The translations under genes and the position numbers were made by a program. The notes below the pieces were generated by a model. The model saw only the letters and a program-made list of their open reading frames with translations, ran no database searches and was not told the origin of the DNA. Positions 33,268 to 44,655 of a DNA stretch of 64,000 nucleotides are shown here, in pieces. Within the stretch, counting starts at the first letter, position 1; every line of letters starts with the position of its first letter. This DNA comes from Timema cristinae (lineage: Eukaryota; Arthropoda; Insecta; Phasmatodea; Timematidae): the NCBI GenBank assembly GCA_039000515.1, contig JBCFYV010003508.1:49641611-49705610 (forward strand). The letters run 5' to 3'.

Positions 33268-33390
33268 CTACGTAAGCTTGTTAGTTTTCAGTCCCGTTGA
33301 AAGAGGACTAGTTCTTGTGCAGAATGGACCACAGTAATAGTTGATGTTGCAGCTATCCGTGCAATACGGGATCAAGGAACAGGGCAACAC
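33268..33390 (-). pseudogene. Degenerate copy of the LITAF C-terminal exon
   Basis: It starts after an acceptor TTTGATTGCAG with GTGTTG, exactly like the intact exon at 36050. It encodes IPYCTDSC (intact exon: VPYCTDSC) and then NINYYCGPFC where the intact exon has RNANHYCPNC. One base is missing between GTGTTGCCCTG and TTCCTTGATCC, so a transcript spliced in the same phase would stop after about five residues. The final Cys pair has three residues between the cysteines instead of two, and the frame runs to TAG at 33268-33270 with an unrelated end. This is either a decayed duplicate terminal exon of the gene to the right or the last exon of a lost neighbouring paralogue. The missing base could also be an assembly error, but the altered Cys spacing argues for real decay. 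Confidence 0.7.
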
Positions 33391-33416
33391 CTGCAATCAA
33401 ATGAGACTAGTTAAAA

Positions 33417-35582
33417 CACTTAGAACAGTCCTCACCACACATACTAACAGTCCTCACCACACTTACTAACAGTCCTCACCACACATACTAACAGCCTCAC
33501 CACACTTACTAACAGTCCTCACCACACTTACTAACAGTCCTCACCACACTCTACTAACAGTCTCACCACACTACTAACAGTCCTCACCACACATTACTAA
33601 CAGTCCTCACCACACTTAGAACAGTCCTCACCACACATACTAACAGCCCTCACCACACTTACTAACAGCCTCACCACACTTACTAACAGTCCTCACCACA
33701 CATACTAACAGTCTCACCACACGTACTAACAGTCCTCACACACATACTAACAGTCCTCACCACACTTACTAACAGCCTCACCACACTTACAACAGTCCTC
33801 ACCACACATACTAACAGCCCTCACCACACTTAAACAGCCTCACCACACATTACTAACAGCCCTCACCACACTTACTAACAGCCCTCACCACACATTACTA
33901 ACAGTCCTCACCACACTTACTAACAGTCCTCACCACACTACTAACAGCCTCACACACTTACTAACAGCCTCACCACACTACTAACAGCCCTCACCACACA
34001 TACTAACAGCCCTCACCACACTTACTAACAGCCCTCACCACACTTACTAACAGTCCTCACCACACTTACTAACAGTCCTCACCACACATACTAACAGTCC
34101 TCACCACACATACTAACAGCCCTCACCACACTTACTAACAGTCCTCACCACACTTACTAACAGTCCTCACACACATACTAACAGTCCTCACCACACATAC
34201 TAACAACTCACCACACACTTACTAACAGCCTCACCACACTTACTAACAGTCCTCACCACACTACTAACAGCCCTCACCACACTTAAACAGTCCTCACCAC
34301 ACTTACTAACAGCCCTCACCACACTTACTAACAGCCCTCACCACACTTACTAACAGTCCTCACACACTACTACATACAACAGTTACTCACCTCACACTTA
34401 CTAACAGCCTCACCACACTTACTAACAGCCCTACCCCCAACACTCTCACACATATACAGCCCTCACCACAACATCTACAACAGTCCTCACCACACATACT
34501 AACAGCCCTCACCACACTTACTAACAGCCCTCACCACACTTACTAACAGCCCTCACCACACATACTAACAGCCTCACACACTACTACATCCTCACACACA
34601 TACTAACAGTCCTCACCACACTACTAACAGTCCTCACCACACATTAACTACACAGCCTCACCACACTTACTAACAGTCCTCACCACACATACTAACAGTC
34701 CTCACCACACATACTAACAGTCCTCACCACACTTACTAACAGTCCTCACCACACTTACTAACAGTCCTCACCACACATACTAACAGTCCTCACCACACTA
34801 CTAACAGTCCTCACCACACATACTAACAGTCCTCTCACCAACTACATACTCACCACACGTACTACGTCCTACCACACATACTAACAGTCCTCACCACATA
34901 CTAACAGTCCTCACCACACGTACTAACAGTCCTCACCACACACAGTTACTAACAGTCCTCACCACACATACTAACAGTCCTCACCACACGTACTAACAGT
35001 CCTCACACTACTAAAAGTCCTCACACCCTACTAACAGTCCTCACACACGTACTAACATCTCACCACACGTACTAACAGTCCTCACACAGTTAAGCTCACA
35101 CACGTACTACAGTCCTACCACACTACTAACAGTCCTCACCACACGTACTAACAGTCCTCCACCCACACATACTAACAGTCCTCACACACATACTAACAGT
35201 CCTCACCACACTACTAACAGCCCTCACCACACGTACTAACAGTCCTCACCACACGTACTAACAGTCCTCACCACATACTATACAGTCCTCACACACAGTA
35301 CTAACAGTCCTCACCACGTACTAACAGTCCTCACCACACGTACTAACAGTCCTCACCCACTTTCTAACAGTCCTCACCACACGTACTAACAGTCCTCACC
35401 ACACGCACTAACAGTCCTCACCACACGTACTAACAGTCCTCACCACACTTACTAACAGTCCTCACCACACGTACTAACAGTCCTCACCACGCATACTAAC
35501 AGTCCTCACCACACATACTAACAATCCTCACCACACATACTAACAGTCCTCACCACACATACTAACAGTCCTCACCACACAC
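33417..35582. repeat. 22-bp minisatellite, about 98 copies, very indel-rich
   Basis: Unit CAGTCCTCACCACACTTACT + AA, with variants CAT, CGT or CTT before ACTAACAG and GTCC/GCCC/GCC. Single-base losses are frequent, worst between 34350 and 35300. It lies between the degenerate and the intact LITAF last exons. Confidence 0.97.
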
Positions 35583-35599
35583 TGCACAGTTAACATGTA

Positions 35600-35720
35600 A
35601 TAACCCGCCTCGGTGGCCGCCTGGTCTAAGGCACTACTCTCGCAGTAGACAAGATTGCAGATTACGGGGAGTTTGAGGTTCGAATCTCGGTTGGGTGTAC
35701 TGAGGGTATTTAAAAAAAAT
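35600..35720 (+). mobile_element. SINE-B head only
   Basis: CCCGCCTCGGTGGCCGCCTG, CACTACTCTCGCAGTAGAC, box B GGTTCGAATCTCGG, GGTGTACTGAGGG; it stops at an A-run. Confidence 0.88.
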
Positions 35721-35787
35721 ACTGTTACATTATTATTGACTATAATCTTTAGCTATTTCAAAAAATGTATTTTTCTCCTTATGGTCC

Positions 35788-35850
35788 CATCTGCGGAGGA
35801 CCCAACACACGGTCACTGACCACAGTTTGAGAAACACTTTAATATGACAG
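35788..35850 (-). mobile_element. hAT-like end
   Basis: On the minus strand AAAGTGTTTCTCAAACTGTG + GTCAGTGACCG is the usual hAT-type end. No partner seen. Confidence 0.45.
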
Positions 35851-35947
35851 TGAATGTAATACTAGCCTTGATTAAAGTACTTGTTACAGTTAACTTTCTT
35901 TACATACAAAGCTCAACTTACTTTTGACATGCAGACATTAGGTTAAA

Positions 35948-36050
35948 TTAGTTGACATAAGCTCCTATGTATGCATTGCAATTCGGACAGTAATGGTTGG
36001 CATTCCTGCAAGAGTCCGTGCAGTAAGGTACACAAATGCAAGGCCAACAC
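35948..36050 (-). CDS. LITAF-domain protein, last coding exon
   Basis: It encodes the C-terminal half of a LITAF domain: a hydrophobic Cys-rich start CWPCICVPYCTDSC, then the second metal-binding motif HYCPNC and the end NAYIGAYVN before TAA (35948-35950). In LITAF/CDIP family proteins this part, together with an N-terminal CxxC half, binds zinc and inserts into the cytosolic face of late endosome/lysosome membranes. The exon follows an acceptor (TTGTTGTTTTTTCAG) and begins with the third base of a codon, which complements the two-base overhang of the exon at 38531-38663; joined, the sequence reads LCAF-L-CWPC without interruption. The stop position and length after HYCPNC are normal for the family. 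The family assignment is firm. The particular paralogue, its substrate or partner, and its expression cannot be told. Confidence 0.88.
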
Positions 36051-36904
36051 CTGAAAAAACAACAACAACAACATTCATAATGTTTGTATCTATGTTCTGA
36101 ATTTGTCTCTAGTACAACATACATACACGTGTATAAATAATTGGTACCGTGCATCTTCCGAACAAGACTTGAAACAATATACACACTGGAAACCTCTCAA
36201 GAGGAAATAAATATGAACTGTAGAACTCTAGATCGTTCATTTGGTCCACAATTAATTATATGAAGCTAGCATTATGTTTCTCCTGTCCATACAGAGCTTA
36301 AATAACACACAACTACGTTTTGATCGTGCTTTTCAAGATATTTTTCATACATAACAAATAAATTAAACCACAACATGTCTCAATCATTTAGACTCATGTC
36401 ACAGCTGTAAAATAAACTAATTTACTAACATTTTAAAATAACATGGTAAAACTCTATAAAAGTAATACTTTAGTATTTATTTTCTATTTACCTTGGAAAT
36501 AAAAATAAATACAATCCTAAGATAATATTTCAATAATTCTCCCCTTAATTGTAATCAAAACAAAGTATTATACTAAATTCGATTGAAATCTATTAGAATA
36601 ATTTACTTTCAAATTTGGTCTGGCTTAGACTTAATTTTCAATATTCTTTTTTCCAATTCAAACCATTTACTTTAAAAATGTCAGGAATTTTTTAAAGAGT
36701 CAAGAAATTTTATTAGAGTAGTTCAAATGCGAGGGAGTTCTCAGTGTAGGTTATATTTAATTCTACCAAAAATAACCAAAACCCCTATTTTTCAAATGCT
36801 AGTTTATTTCTTTCCTAGAATGTATACAGTTAATGGTTCAGTATTAATCTCCTAATATTGGCTGTGTTGGTAGTAAAATGAATGAAGAGTCTAAAGGGAC
36901 CCGC

Positions 36905-37112
36905 ATCACTGATCACGCGGACTAAGGCGTCAACACCTTCTAGTTGGAAGGTCAAGCTTTAAATCTCAGCTGAGTGTACTGATGTTTATTCCTTTAATAA
37001 TTTCCCACCATCCCTCCACGAAAATGCTGGTTCAGTTCCTATGAACGTTACCTAGCTCAGCCCTATTTTATTAGTGTACATGTGTGGCTATTCTGTATGA
37101 GTAGTAAGGCGC
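36905..37112 (+). mobile_element. SINE-B, divergent
   Basis: Head with GATCACGCGGACTAAGGCGT, then GCTGAGTGTACTGATG, TTTCCCACCATCCCTCCACG and the worn tail GAGTAGTAAGGCGCGGCGCA. Confidence 0.7.
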
Positions 37113-38097
37113 GGCGCATGTGAAATAACGTATAAAAGTACAAAATGTCCGTTAGATCTTCGTTTCCGAGCTAGGCCCCATCCACTCGTACATACTCGGT
37201 ATTCGTGAGGTGTGTAGTCCATGGTCCGTAGAACCCCATACAAGGACTGCCAACGCGGAGGGTTACGGAGAGCCAATAACAGAGATATAAATAAATTAAC
37301 AACGATACGCGAATTGAAATGAAAGCATCAATGCCAGAAGAGGAAACAGTTGCCATTTTATTAACATTTCGAATATTCATTTATCTACCTTTAATGGGAA
37401 TTTAAAGATAACCTAAATATACAAAGAATTTTATAATAAAAAAATAAAATCATGAACATTTTGGTTGTATTAATATAACTTGCTTAGATCGTTTTATTAT
37501 ATGATGTTTATTGGGCAAAGTATTATTATTTTGGCATTAGCTGACACCATATTCAGTGATCAAGGCCACGGAGTATGTAGATGTATATGAAACAAGCGTG
37601 TCCATGTTTCCGTTGAGCCTGCATACAGATGAACTACAGCCATCCACACACTTCCTGTAGGACCGCCACACCGAGCACATATGGTGACATGCACTGAGTC
37701 TCATATGTGATTGATTGTATCAATGTTATGTGTAGGTGCACACGGTAATACAACATTCGACCACTTATAGCATTCGCTAGTAATCGTATCTGCGCAAATC
37801 TCGGAAATGAAAGTTGAAAGGACATTTGTAGGCTACTTATCGACTTTATGCTTGGTAATGATTGTAGATTGTATAATAATGTCAGTCATACTAATTGGGA
37901 GCAAGGTACCGCCCTAGTTAAACAATAAATTGTGTGTGTGTGTGTCTTATTATAAATTAACAACACTCCAAGATAGTTTGTTTTTTTACATATTCAGATT
38001 TTTATGAATCTATTTGTCTTTAACTTAAACATATCTTAAGAAGTTTTTTGAATATTTATCTCAACGCCTTGGTTAATGACTAAATTTAAAAAATAAT

Positions 38098-38345
38098 TAA
38101 CACCACGTCTTACTACCTGTTCAAGTTATTTACATAATTATGTACTAATTAGGCAATTCTCTAGGGACGAGGAAGGCTGAATTTAAAGTGCGTGTACCCG
38201 CATTTACGTGTAGGAGAATGGAAAGCAATTTTTTTAAACAATCCTCAGTAAACCTACCGGGATTAGAACCCCGATCTACCTGTCATTGGCAGTCTAGTCC
38301 AACATGAAAGTGACGCCTTAGACTATGTGGCCACTGAAGCAGGTA
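38098..38345 (-). mobile_element. SINE-B, full length
   Basis: Reverse of tail (CACCACGTCTTACTACCTGT), body (GAGGAAGGCTGAATTTAAAG, TGTACCCGCATTTACGTG), box B (GGGATTAGAACCCCG in reverse) and head (GACTATGTGGCCACTGAAGC). Confidence 0.92.
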
Positions 38346-38530
38346 TTTACGAATGAATCCGAGCGAAGAATGAATAAGGACGTTTGTTTTAAAAGACGCC
38401 CGTTCAACCCTATTAGCGTGGAGAGGGGATGGGAAAACCAAAGTGATAGCTCCCAAGTCAGAAGTGACGCCATATACCGTGTGGTCCCTGGTGTGGACTA
38501 TCAACTGTCAACTGTCAAGTGTCAACTCAC

Positions 38531-38663
38531 AGGAAAGCACAGAGCACGATGGCTATCAGGTGGGTCCTGGTCGTGCTGACGTGCTCCACCCTGGTCTGTA
38601 TGCTGTGATGACAGGACGGACACTCGATGCTGCTGGATTGGGGGCCGAGACCGACGAAACTCA
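38531..38663 (-). CDS. LITAF-domain protein, penultimate coding exon
   Basis: The minus strand encodes SFVGLGPQSSSIE, then the first metal-binding motif CPSC, HHSIQTRVEH and the hydrophobic stretch THLIAIVLCAF, ending in the split codon CT|GTGAGT. This is the N-terminal half of a LITAF domain (family pattern CPxC...TxVE...hydrophobic segment). The exon is flanked by a pyrimidine-rich acceptor (ACTCTTGTTACAG, ending 38664) and a consensus donor at 38530-38525. Its phase fits the exon at 35948-36050, giving an uninterrupted domain of about 63 residues. The start of the protein (usually a short Pro-rich region with PPxY-like motifs) must lie on exons further right that I could not identify; the frame is also open upstream to about 38713 without an ATG. 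GC content is well above that of the flanks. A hydrophobic plus-strand ORF starting at 38549 is only its antisense shadow. Confidence 0.87.
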
Positions 38664-39503
38664 CTGTAACAAGAGTTAAAACACAGTTTGGTGCATCAAC
38701 ATCCGAGACCCTCGTGGGGACAACGTCTCAGGGCACGGCCAGACTGGCCGACTAAAATATAGAACAGAACATATTGGTTGTGATGAGAGGTGGCCAGACT
38801 GAGCGAACCCTTAGTCGCTCTCCTGAATTGTTTCGCAGGGGATGACTATACTGAATATCATCTCTGAGGGAACTTCATGGCTACTCTCACACACTCTCTC
38901 TCTCTCTATCTACACAAAGGTACCCGCTGTATTTGAGGCGACAGCGACAGCCAAATCTCTGACCTCACAGCAAACACAAACAAACTGGATACACGGGTAC
39001 GATCATGGCGAGAATTTGTTAGTTTACTTCCTTTTTAAAACAGTAAACATGGCCCTGATTATTACTTTGTTAAAAGATACAAGTTAACTAAAATACTGCT
39101 GCTCCCTCCATTATCCACTAGAATGTTCTGTGAGTGACTGAAAGCACATGAACACAAAGATGCTCAGCGTGGTGTGGAGGTGTTAATACTAGATTGAGTG
39201 TCTTATTGTAACAACGTACTGTTTCCTCCTGTCTCTGACGGCTGAGAAGGTCTCGGTTCAAGACAGTGCTGTGTGATGTTCTGCTAGCGCCAACAAGTAC
39301 TCACTTATCCACCCACTGGCGATAAGCATCCACTGGCGGGCCTTTGAGGGAGCGATCCTTGATTACACCTCGATGATAGCGCGCTGGTGGCTGTGATTCA
39401 AACTAATAACGTTCTGCTGGAGAGTAAGATTAGCGCCTGTCATTCTTGAGTGTCTAGGGAACTTTTTATTCTGATTCTTAATGACGTATAAACCATCAAA
39501 ATA

Positions 39504-39507
<4 letters not shown>
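38664..39507. other. Upstream side of the LITAF gene, no exon recognised
   Basis: GC-richer than average up to about 38800, with the short CTCTCTCTCTCT run at about 38895. Candidate N-terminal exons were sought on the minus strand and not found with any confidence. Confidence 0.4.
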
Positions 39508-39535
<28 letters not shown>

Positions 39536-39786
39536 GCACCGCGTCTTACTACTCGTTCGGGTTACACGCCTATGTAACAATTACGCTAATGGTTTATAGG
39601 GGTTAGGAAGGCTATATTTAGAGGAAGTGTATCCAAATTTGCGTGGAGGTAGAGTGGAAACCCATTTTGGACAAACCACCCTCACCCAACCTAGATTCGA
39701 ACCCTGATATCCCCGTCATCAGCGGTCTAATGTCTAGTCTACTGCTAGAGTAGCGCCTTAGACCATGTGGCCAATGAAGCGGGTAG
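39508..39786 (-). mobile_element. SINE-B, full length with long TAA tail
   Basis: A TTA repeat of about 30 bases precedes the reverse tail GCACCGCGTCTTACTACTCG, the body, box B (AGATTCGAACCCTG) and the head (CCTTAGACCATGTGGCCAAT). Probably one of the youngest SINE-B copies here. Confidence 0.93.
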
Positions 39787-40010
39787 CACCGAAGTTATTA
39801 ACGGTTTAGACTAAAGGGTAAAGATGAAGAGGGTAGTTTATAAGAAATGCACCCCCAGGGGTGTGAAGAGCAGATGGTCAAACCACAATAAGCTATCCGT
39901 GGAAATCTATTCCCTGTGTACTCGACTGAGATTCAAACCACGACCTCTCCAACACAGGTGATCCGGTCCGTTGCAAGCGCCTGAACCTTAGACCACTTGA
40001 TGAGCACCAG
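39787..40010 (-). mobile_element. SINE-B-related variant
   Basis: Minus strand head TGGTCTAAGGTTCAGGCGCT, box B GGTTTGAATCTCAG, body AGATGAAGAGGGTAGTTTAT (reverse). Same variant group as 12693-12916; it lies head-to-tail with 39508-39786. Confidence 0.6.
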
Positions 40011-40284
40011 TGCTGGCAGAGTAGCCTAAATAGGGAACATTCGTGTGAGGGTTCAACACTTGCTTCAATTAATAGGTTGTTTAAAGCTTTGGTTGTATTT
40101 TATAAACTAAGATGGCGAACCAGCTGAAACAAGGGTGGTTGATGACGTCATACAAACTATCTTCGGTTGTGTTCATGCGCGGTTTACCAGATCAAACAAA
40201 ACCTCTTTATTTTGAAACTTATATTTTGGATGGCTCTTTCTCTAAGTTATAAAATCAAATGTTTTATTTTGGTGGCCAGTTATA

Positions 40285-40440
40285 TAAAGATACAAGCGTT
40301 GACTGTTGAGCTAAGCGTCCCGGGTTCATATCCCGGCATGGACAAACAATGTATCATTGGTGAAATGTGAGTTTAGCCTTTCAGAGATAGGAATTAATGG
40401 CCGAGGAAAAGGATTATAGAGTAATCCTTAAGGAAGTATT
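40285..40440 (+). mobile_element. SINE-C-like element
   Basis: Part of a tRNA-like head with GCTAAGCGTCCCGGGTTCAT + ATCCCGG, followed by AATGTATCATTGGTGAAATG and GAATTAATGGCCGAGG. The same order is seen at 58475-58615. Confidence 0.6.
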
Positions 40441-41212
40441 TTTATCGTTTGATAACACATTTAATTGATAACATAGCATGTTATCTGTCACGAGGAGCAA
40501 CAGGACTAGGATTGAAGTTATCCTGGAGAGATTGGGGACACAGGGAGTGCACTTTACGTCTTGTTCCATCATACTCACGCGACTTGATGACATCCATTTA
40601 ATATTTTGTCAGCGGAAGTTAACGTAATTCGTTCAATTTACAGAAAAAACAATTTTGTTTCAGTTCATTCCCGCTTATCATATTATTTCTGGATAAAGTG
40701 TTATCTATGTTTGTTCTAGCTTTGAGCTAGTCACAGATAAAATAGTCTGAAAGTCCCTGAAGACTTCATCAGAGCGCTCTAGTGGCCGTTCTCAGTACCT
40801 TCACGTAGAAATGGGGAACATATACTATCGATATATGACACATACCCCCACCACCACCACCTTAAGTGTGATATTTTTGAAACCCTTGGCTACCTTCGAG
40901 GCGGTATGAGGTTCAACCCGAAAATAGTTCTTGTTGGCTGTAGACCTCAGGTTCGATTCTCTTGAGGAGCAGATTTCTAGATTATTCTTAGGGCTGGAGC
41001 GGTTGAAACCTGATTTTATGCTTAGGAAAGTGAAAAATTGAAATGGTGAGAAGAAATTATTAAATTAAATATATAGTTGATATTAGATAAAGTTTTTTTT
41101 AAATTTTCGGTTACAAAAAAACTATGGAGAATTTAGTAAAAAAAAATTAAGAGTAAGAAAGAGAGATTTTTCAGGCTACCCGGAACGGTTATAAATTGTG
41201 GTTAGTATTTAA
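40441..41212. other. No recognised gene
   Basis: At about 40925-41000 a box B-like GGTTCGATTCTC after GTTGGCTGTAGACCTC hints at one more tRNA-like head. Nothing else supported. Confidence 0.35.
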
Positions 41213-41866
41213 GTGACGTGTTTCTATGTGTCTTACTGTGTTTGCCTGTGTTTCACTATGTTTCCCTGTGTTTCCTTGTGTATCCCTGTGTTTCCTTGTG
41301 TTTCCCTGTATTTACTTGTGTTTCCCTGTGTTTCCTTGAGTTTTCCTGTGTTTCCTTGTGTTTCCGGTGTTTCCTTGTGTTTCCCTATGTTTACCTGTGT
41401 TTTCATATGTTTCCCTATGTTTACCTATGTTTACCTGTGTTTCCCTGTGTTTCCTTGTGTTTCCCTGTGTTTTCATATGTTTCCCTATGTTTCCCTATGT
41501 TTACCTGTGTTTTCATATGTTTCCCTATGTTTCCTATGTTTACCTGTGTTTCCCTGTGTTTCCCTATGTTTACCTGTGTTTCACTGTGTTTCCCTGTGTT
41601 TCCTTGTGTTTCCCTGTATTTCCTTGTGTTTCCCTGTGTTTCCTTGAGTTTCCCTGTGTTTCCTTGTGTTTCCCGGTGTTTCCTTGTGTTTCCCTATGTT
41701 TACCTGTGTTTTCATATGTTTCCCTATGTTTCCCTGTGTTTCCCTGTGTTTACCTGTGTTTCCCTGTGTTTCCCTGTGTTTCCCTATGTTTCCCTATGTT
41801 TCCCTATGTTTCCCTATGTTTCCCTGTGTTTCCCTGTGTTTCCCTGTGTTTCCTTGTGTTTAGCCC
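41213..41866. repeat. 10-bp minisatellite, about 65 copies
   Basis: Unit TTTCCCTGTG with variants TTTCCTTGTG, TTTCCCTATG, TTTACCTGTG and TTTTCATATG. A series of about ten variant units near 41332-41430 recurs at about 41641-41740, so the array grew by block duplication. Confidence 0.96.
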
Positions 41867-41889
41867 TCCGGTCCACCGCACTGATGTTT

Positions 41890-41952
41890 TATTTTACTTA
41901 TAGTGCGCATAACCCGAATGGTTAGTAAGACGCAGTGCTAATAATAATAATA

Positions 41953-41983
<31 letters not shown>

Positions 41984-41984
41984 T
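41890..41984 (+). mobile_element. Shared SINE tail only
   Basis: TAGTGCGCATAACCCGAATG + GTTAGTAAGACGCAGTGCTA followed by about 45 bases of TAA repeat. 5' truncated to the tail, so the parent (SINE-A or SINE-B) cannot be told. Confidence 0.85.
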
Positions 41985-42908
41985 TTTACTTATATCACCT
42001 ACAAATTATATAAAAAAGAAATGTTCTTAGCTTGTTGCTCAATCAACGAAAGTCACTCTATAATTTTAGGAGACATGGAACATTAAAAAATCCCATGAAT
42101 GTTTGTGTGTGTGGGGGGGGGGGGATACTACAAACACCCCGATAGTTTTTAAACTGTATTAAGATTGAGATTTGTCATAGAGATATAAGAGCCACCCCAA
42201 ACACTCCGAGAAAATTAATTAAAAAATAATGACCGTTAAAGGGGCGGAACGGGTCTTCCTAATTTTTTTTTTCAAACCAATAAAATAAAACCCTTCCCGT
42301 TTGATAGAAAATTAAAATACTTTTATACATGTAGAAGAACAAACTTAAATAACCATAAAATTCTAAATACTTATAATTTCAAAACAAAGTGAAGAAGGGG
42401 GAGAAGGAAGCAAAAGGGGGGGGGGATAGGAAGTTTCTAAAACTTAAAAGATAATAATTTTGGTGTGGTAGAAATTGAAATTTGTCAGGTAGGTGGATGG
42501 ACTGCCCCAGATAAATAGAAAAATATGAAAGTTTTTTTAAATTTTCTAGTTAATATTTGTAATAATAAGGCGGGGCTAGAATTTCAAAAGACAATAAAAA
42601 TAAACCTTATATAAAATTGAAATACTAGTAATCACGTACCCTATTTAATATTTTATTTGATTATTTCCTTGTTTACTCGTGAGTTCAAGCTGCCTTTTAT
42701 TGGGATAGTTAATATAATATCCATCTGAATATTCATCTATGTAAATGTAAACTCAAATAAATCAACAGTGTTGAACGTTAACATATGTGTAGTTTTATCT
42801 ATAAAACACGAGCTACCTACTAAAATGCAAAACAATCAACATCGAACTAAAGTTTCTCTTTAGACTTAGAATGTTTGTTTCGTTCCAAAATCACTCGTTA
42901 CCAAGAAT
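41985..42908. other. No gene; G-run
   Basis: A G-run at about 42113-42123 and another at 42416-42425; otherwise AT-rich and empty. Confidence 0.45.
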
Positions 42909-44052
42909 ACTTAAAAACAAGATCCATACACTTAAAAACAAGATCCATACACTTAAAAACAAGATCCATACACTTAAAAACAAGATCCATACACTTAAAC
43001 AAGATCCATACGCTTAAAAACAAGATCCATACACTAAAAAAACAAGATCCATACACTTAAAAACAAGATCCATACACTTAAACAAGATCCATACGCTTAA
43101 AAAAGAGATCCATACACTAAAAAACAAGATCCATACACTTAAACAAGATCCATACGCTTAAACAAGATCCATACGCTTAAAAACAAGATCCATACACTAA
43201 AAAACAAGATCCATACACTTAAAAACAAGATCAATACACTAAAAAACAAGATCCATACACTTAAAAACAAGATCCATACACTTAAAAACAAGATCCATAC
43301 ACTTAAAACAAGATCCATACACTAAAAACAAGATCCATACACTTAAAAACAAGATCCATACACTTAAAAACAAGATCCATACACTAAAAAACAAGATCCA
43401 TACACTTAAAAACAAGATCCATACACTTAAAACAAGATCCATACACTTAAAAACAAGATCCATACACTAAAAAACAAGATCCATACACTTAAAAACAAGA
43501 TCCATACACTTAAACAAGATCCATACACTTAAAAACAAGATCCATACACTAAAAAACAAGATCCATACACTAAAAACAAGATCCATACACTTAAAAACAA
43601 GATCCTTACACTTAAAAACAAGATCCATACACTTAAAAACAAGATCCATACGCTTAAAAACAAGATCCACACACTAAAAAACAAGATCCATACACTTAAA
43701 CAAGATCCATACACTTAAAAACAAGATCCGTACACTAAAAAACAAGATCCATACACTTAAAACAAGATCCATACGCTTAAAAACAAGATCCATACACTAA
43801 AAAACATGATCCATACACTAAAAACATGATCCATACACTAAAAACATGATCCATACCCTTAAAAACAAGATCCATACACTAAAAAACAAGATCCATACAC
43901 TAAAAACAAGATTCATACACTAAAAAACAAGATCTATACACTAAAAAACAAGATCCATACACTTAAAAACTAGATCCATACACTTGAAACTAGATCCATA
44001 CACTTAAAAACAAGATCCATACACTTAAAAACAAGATCCATACACTTAAAAA
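42909..44052. repeat. 21-bp minisatellite, about 55 copies
   Basis: Unit CACTTAAAAACAAGATCCAT + A; length varies from 18 to 21 through loss of A or T in the TTAAAAAC part. Variants CGCTT and ACTAAAAAAC are mixed in. Confidence 0.97.
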
Positions 44053-44430
44053 GTTGATAATACTCGTATATTTGAAATGTTACAAATTTAAGGAGCAAAT
44101 GTAACCACATTAACAGTCAGTTTTTTCCTACACTGCTTTGTTCGCTGATGGTATATAACTTATCTGGTTATCCTGGAAAATAATAAAGGCAACAAAACCA
44201 GTCCCGTCCCAATTCTGAGTACTTTGTGAGTTTACTGGAAACAAACAAACATTCAGAAATAAAATAGAATGCACACACAAATTTACATTTTACTATACTT
44301 AGTCTATAGACGAGCATCGAACCGGGGCTCGAACTATTAACTTGTTCATTGAATATTTAAAACTGTTTCTGATATTCAATTTGGGTGCAATGGCGACAAA
44401 TAAAGAGAAAAAGTTGTCCGTCTGTCTTTT
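44053..44430. other. No recognised feature
   Basis: Nothing supported. Confidence 0.4.
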
Positions 44431-44655
44431 AGCACAGCGTCTTACTACCCGTTCGGGTAATACGCCTATGCACAAATAATACTAATGTTACAATGATTGG
44501 TAAGGTTTAATTTAGAGGAAGTGCACCCATGTTTGCGTGGAGGGAGAGGGAAAAGCCACCCTCAGTGCACCCGACAGGGTTCGAACACCGCTCTCCCAGT
44601 CTTTGGCAGTCTAGTCCAACACGAGGGAAGAGCGTTAGGCCATGCGACGGGTCAA
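44431..44655 (-). mobile_element. SINE-B
   Basis: Reverse of tail (GCACAGCGTCTTACTACCCG + TTCGGG), body (TTTAGAGGAAGTGCACCCAT, TTTGCGTGGAGGGAGAGGGA), box B (AGGGTTCGAACACC) and head (GCGTTAGGCCATGCGACG). Confidence 0.92.

Larger units (their letters stand above)
36051..38530 (-). other. Intron of the LITAF-domain gene
   Basis: GTGAGT at 38530-38525 (minus strand) to TTTTTTCAG at 36051. It is mostly AT-rich and holds two SINE-B copies (36905-37112 plus, 38098-38345 minus) and short ORFs with no motifs. The parts 36051-36904 and 37113-38097 have no recognised features. Confidence 0.8.

Noticed and set aside
38549..38608. Plus-strand ORF MAIRWVLVVLTCSTLVCML, looks like a signal peptide
   Set aside because: Antisense of the LITAF exon's hydrophobic segment; stops at once and has no partner exon.
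41213..41925. ORFs of up to 235 codons (CVSLCFPVFP type)
   Set aside because: Translation of the 10-bp minisatellite.
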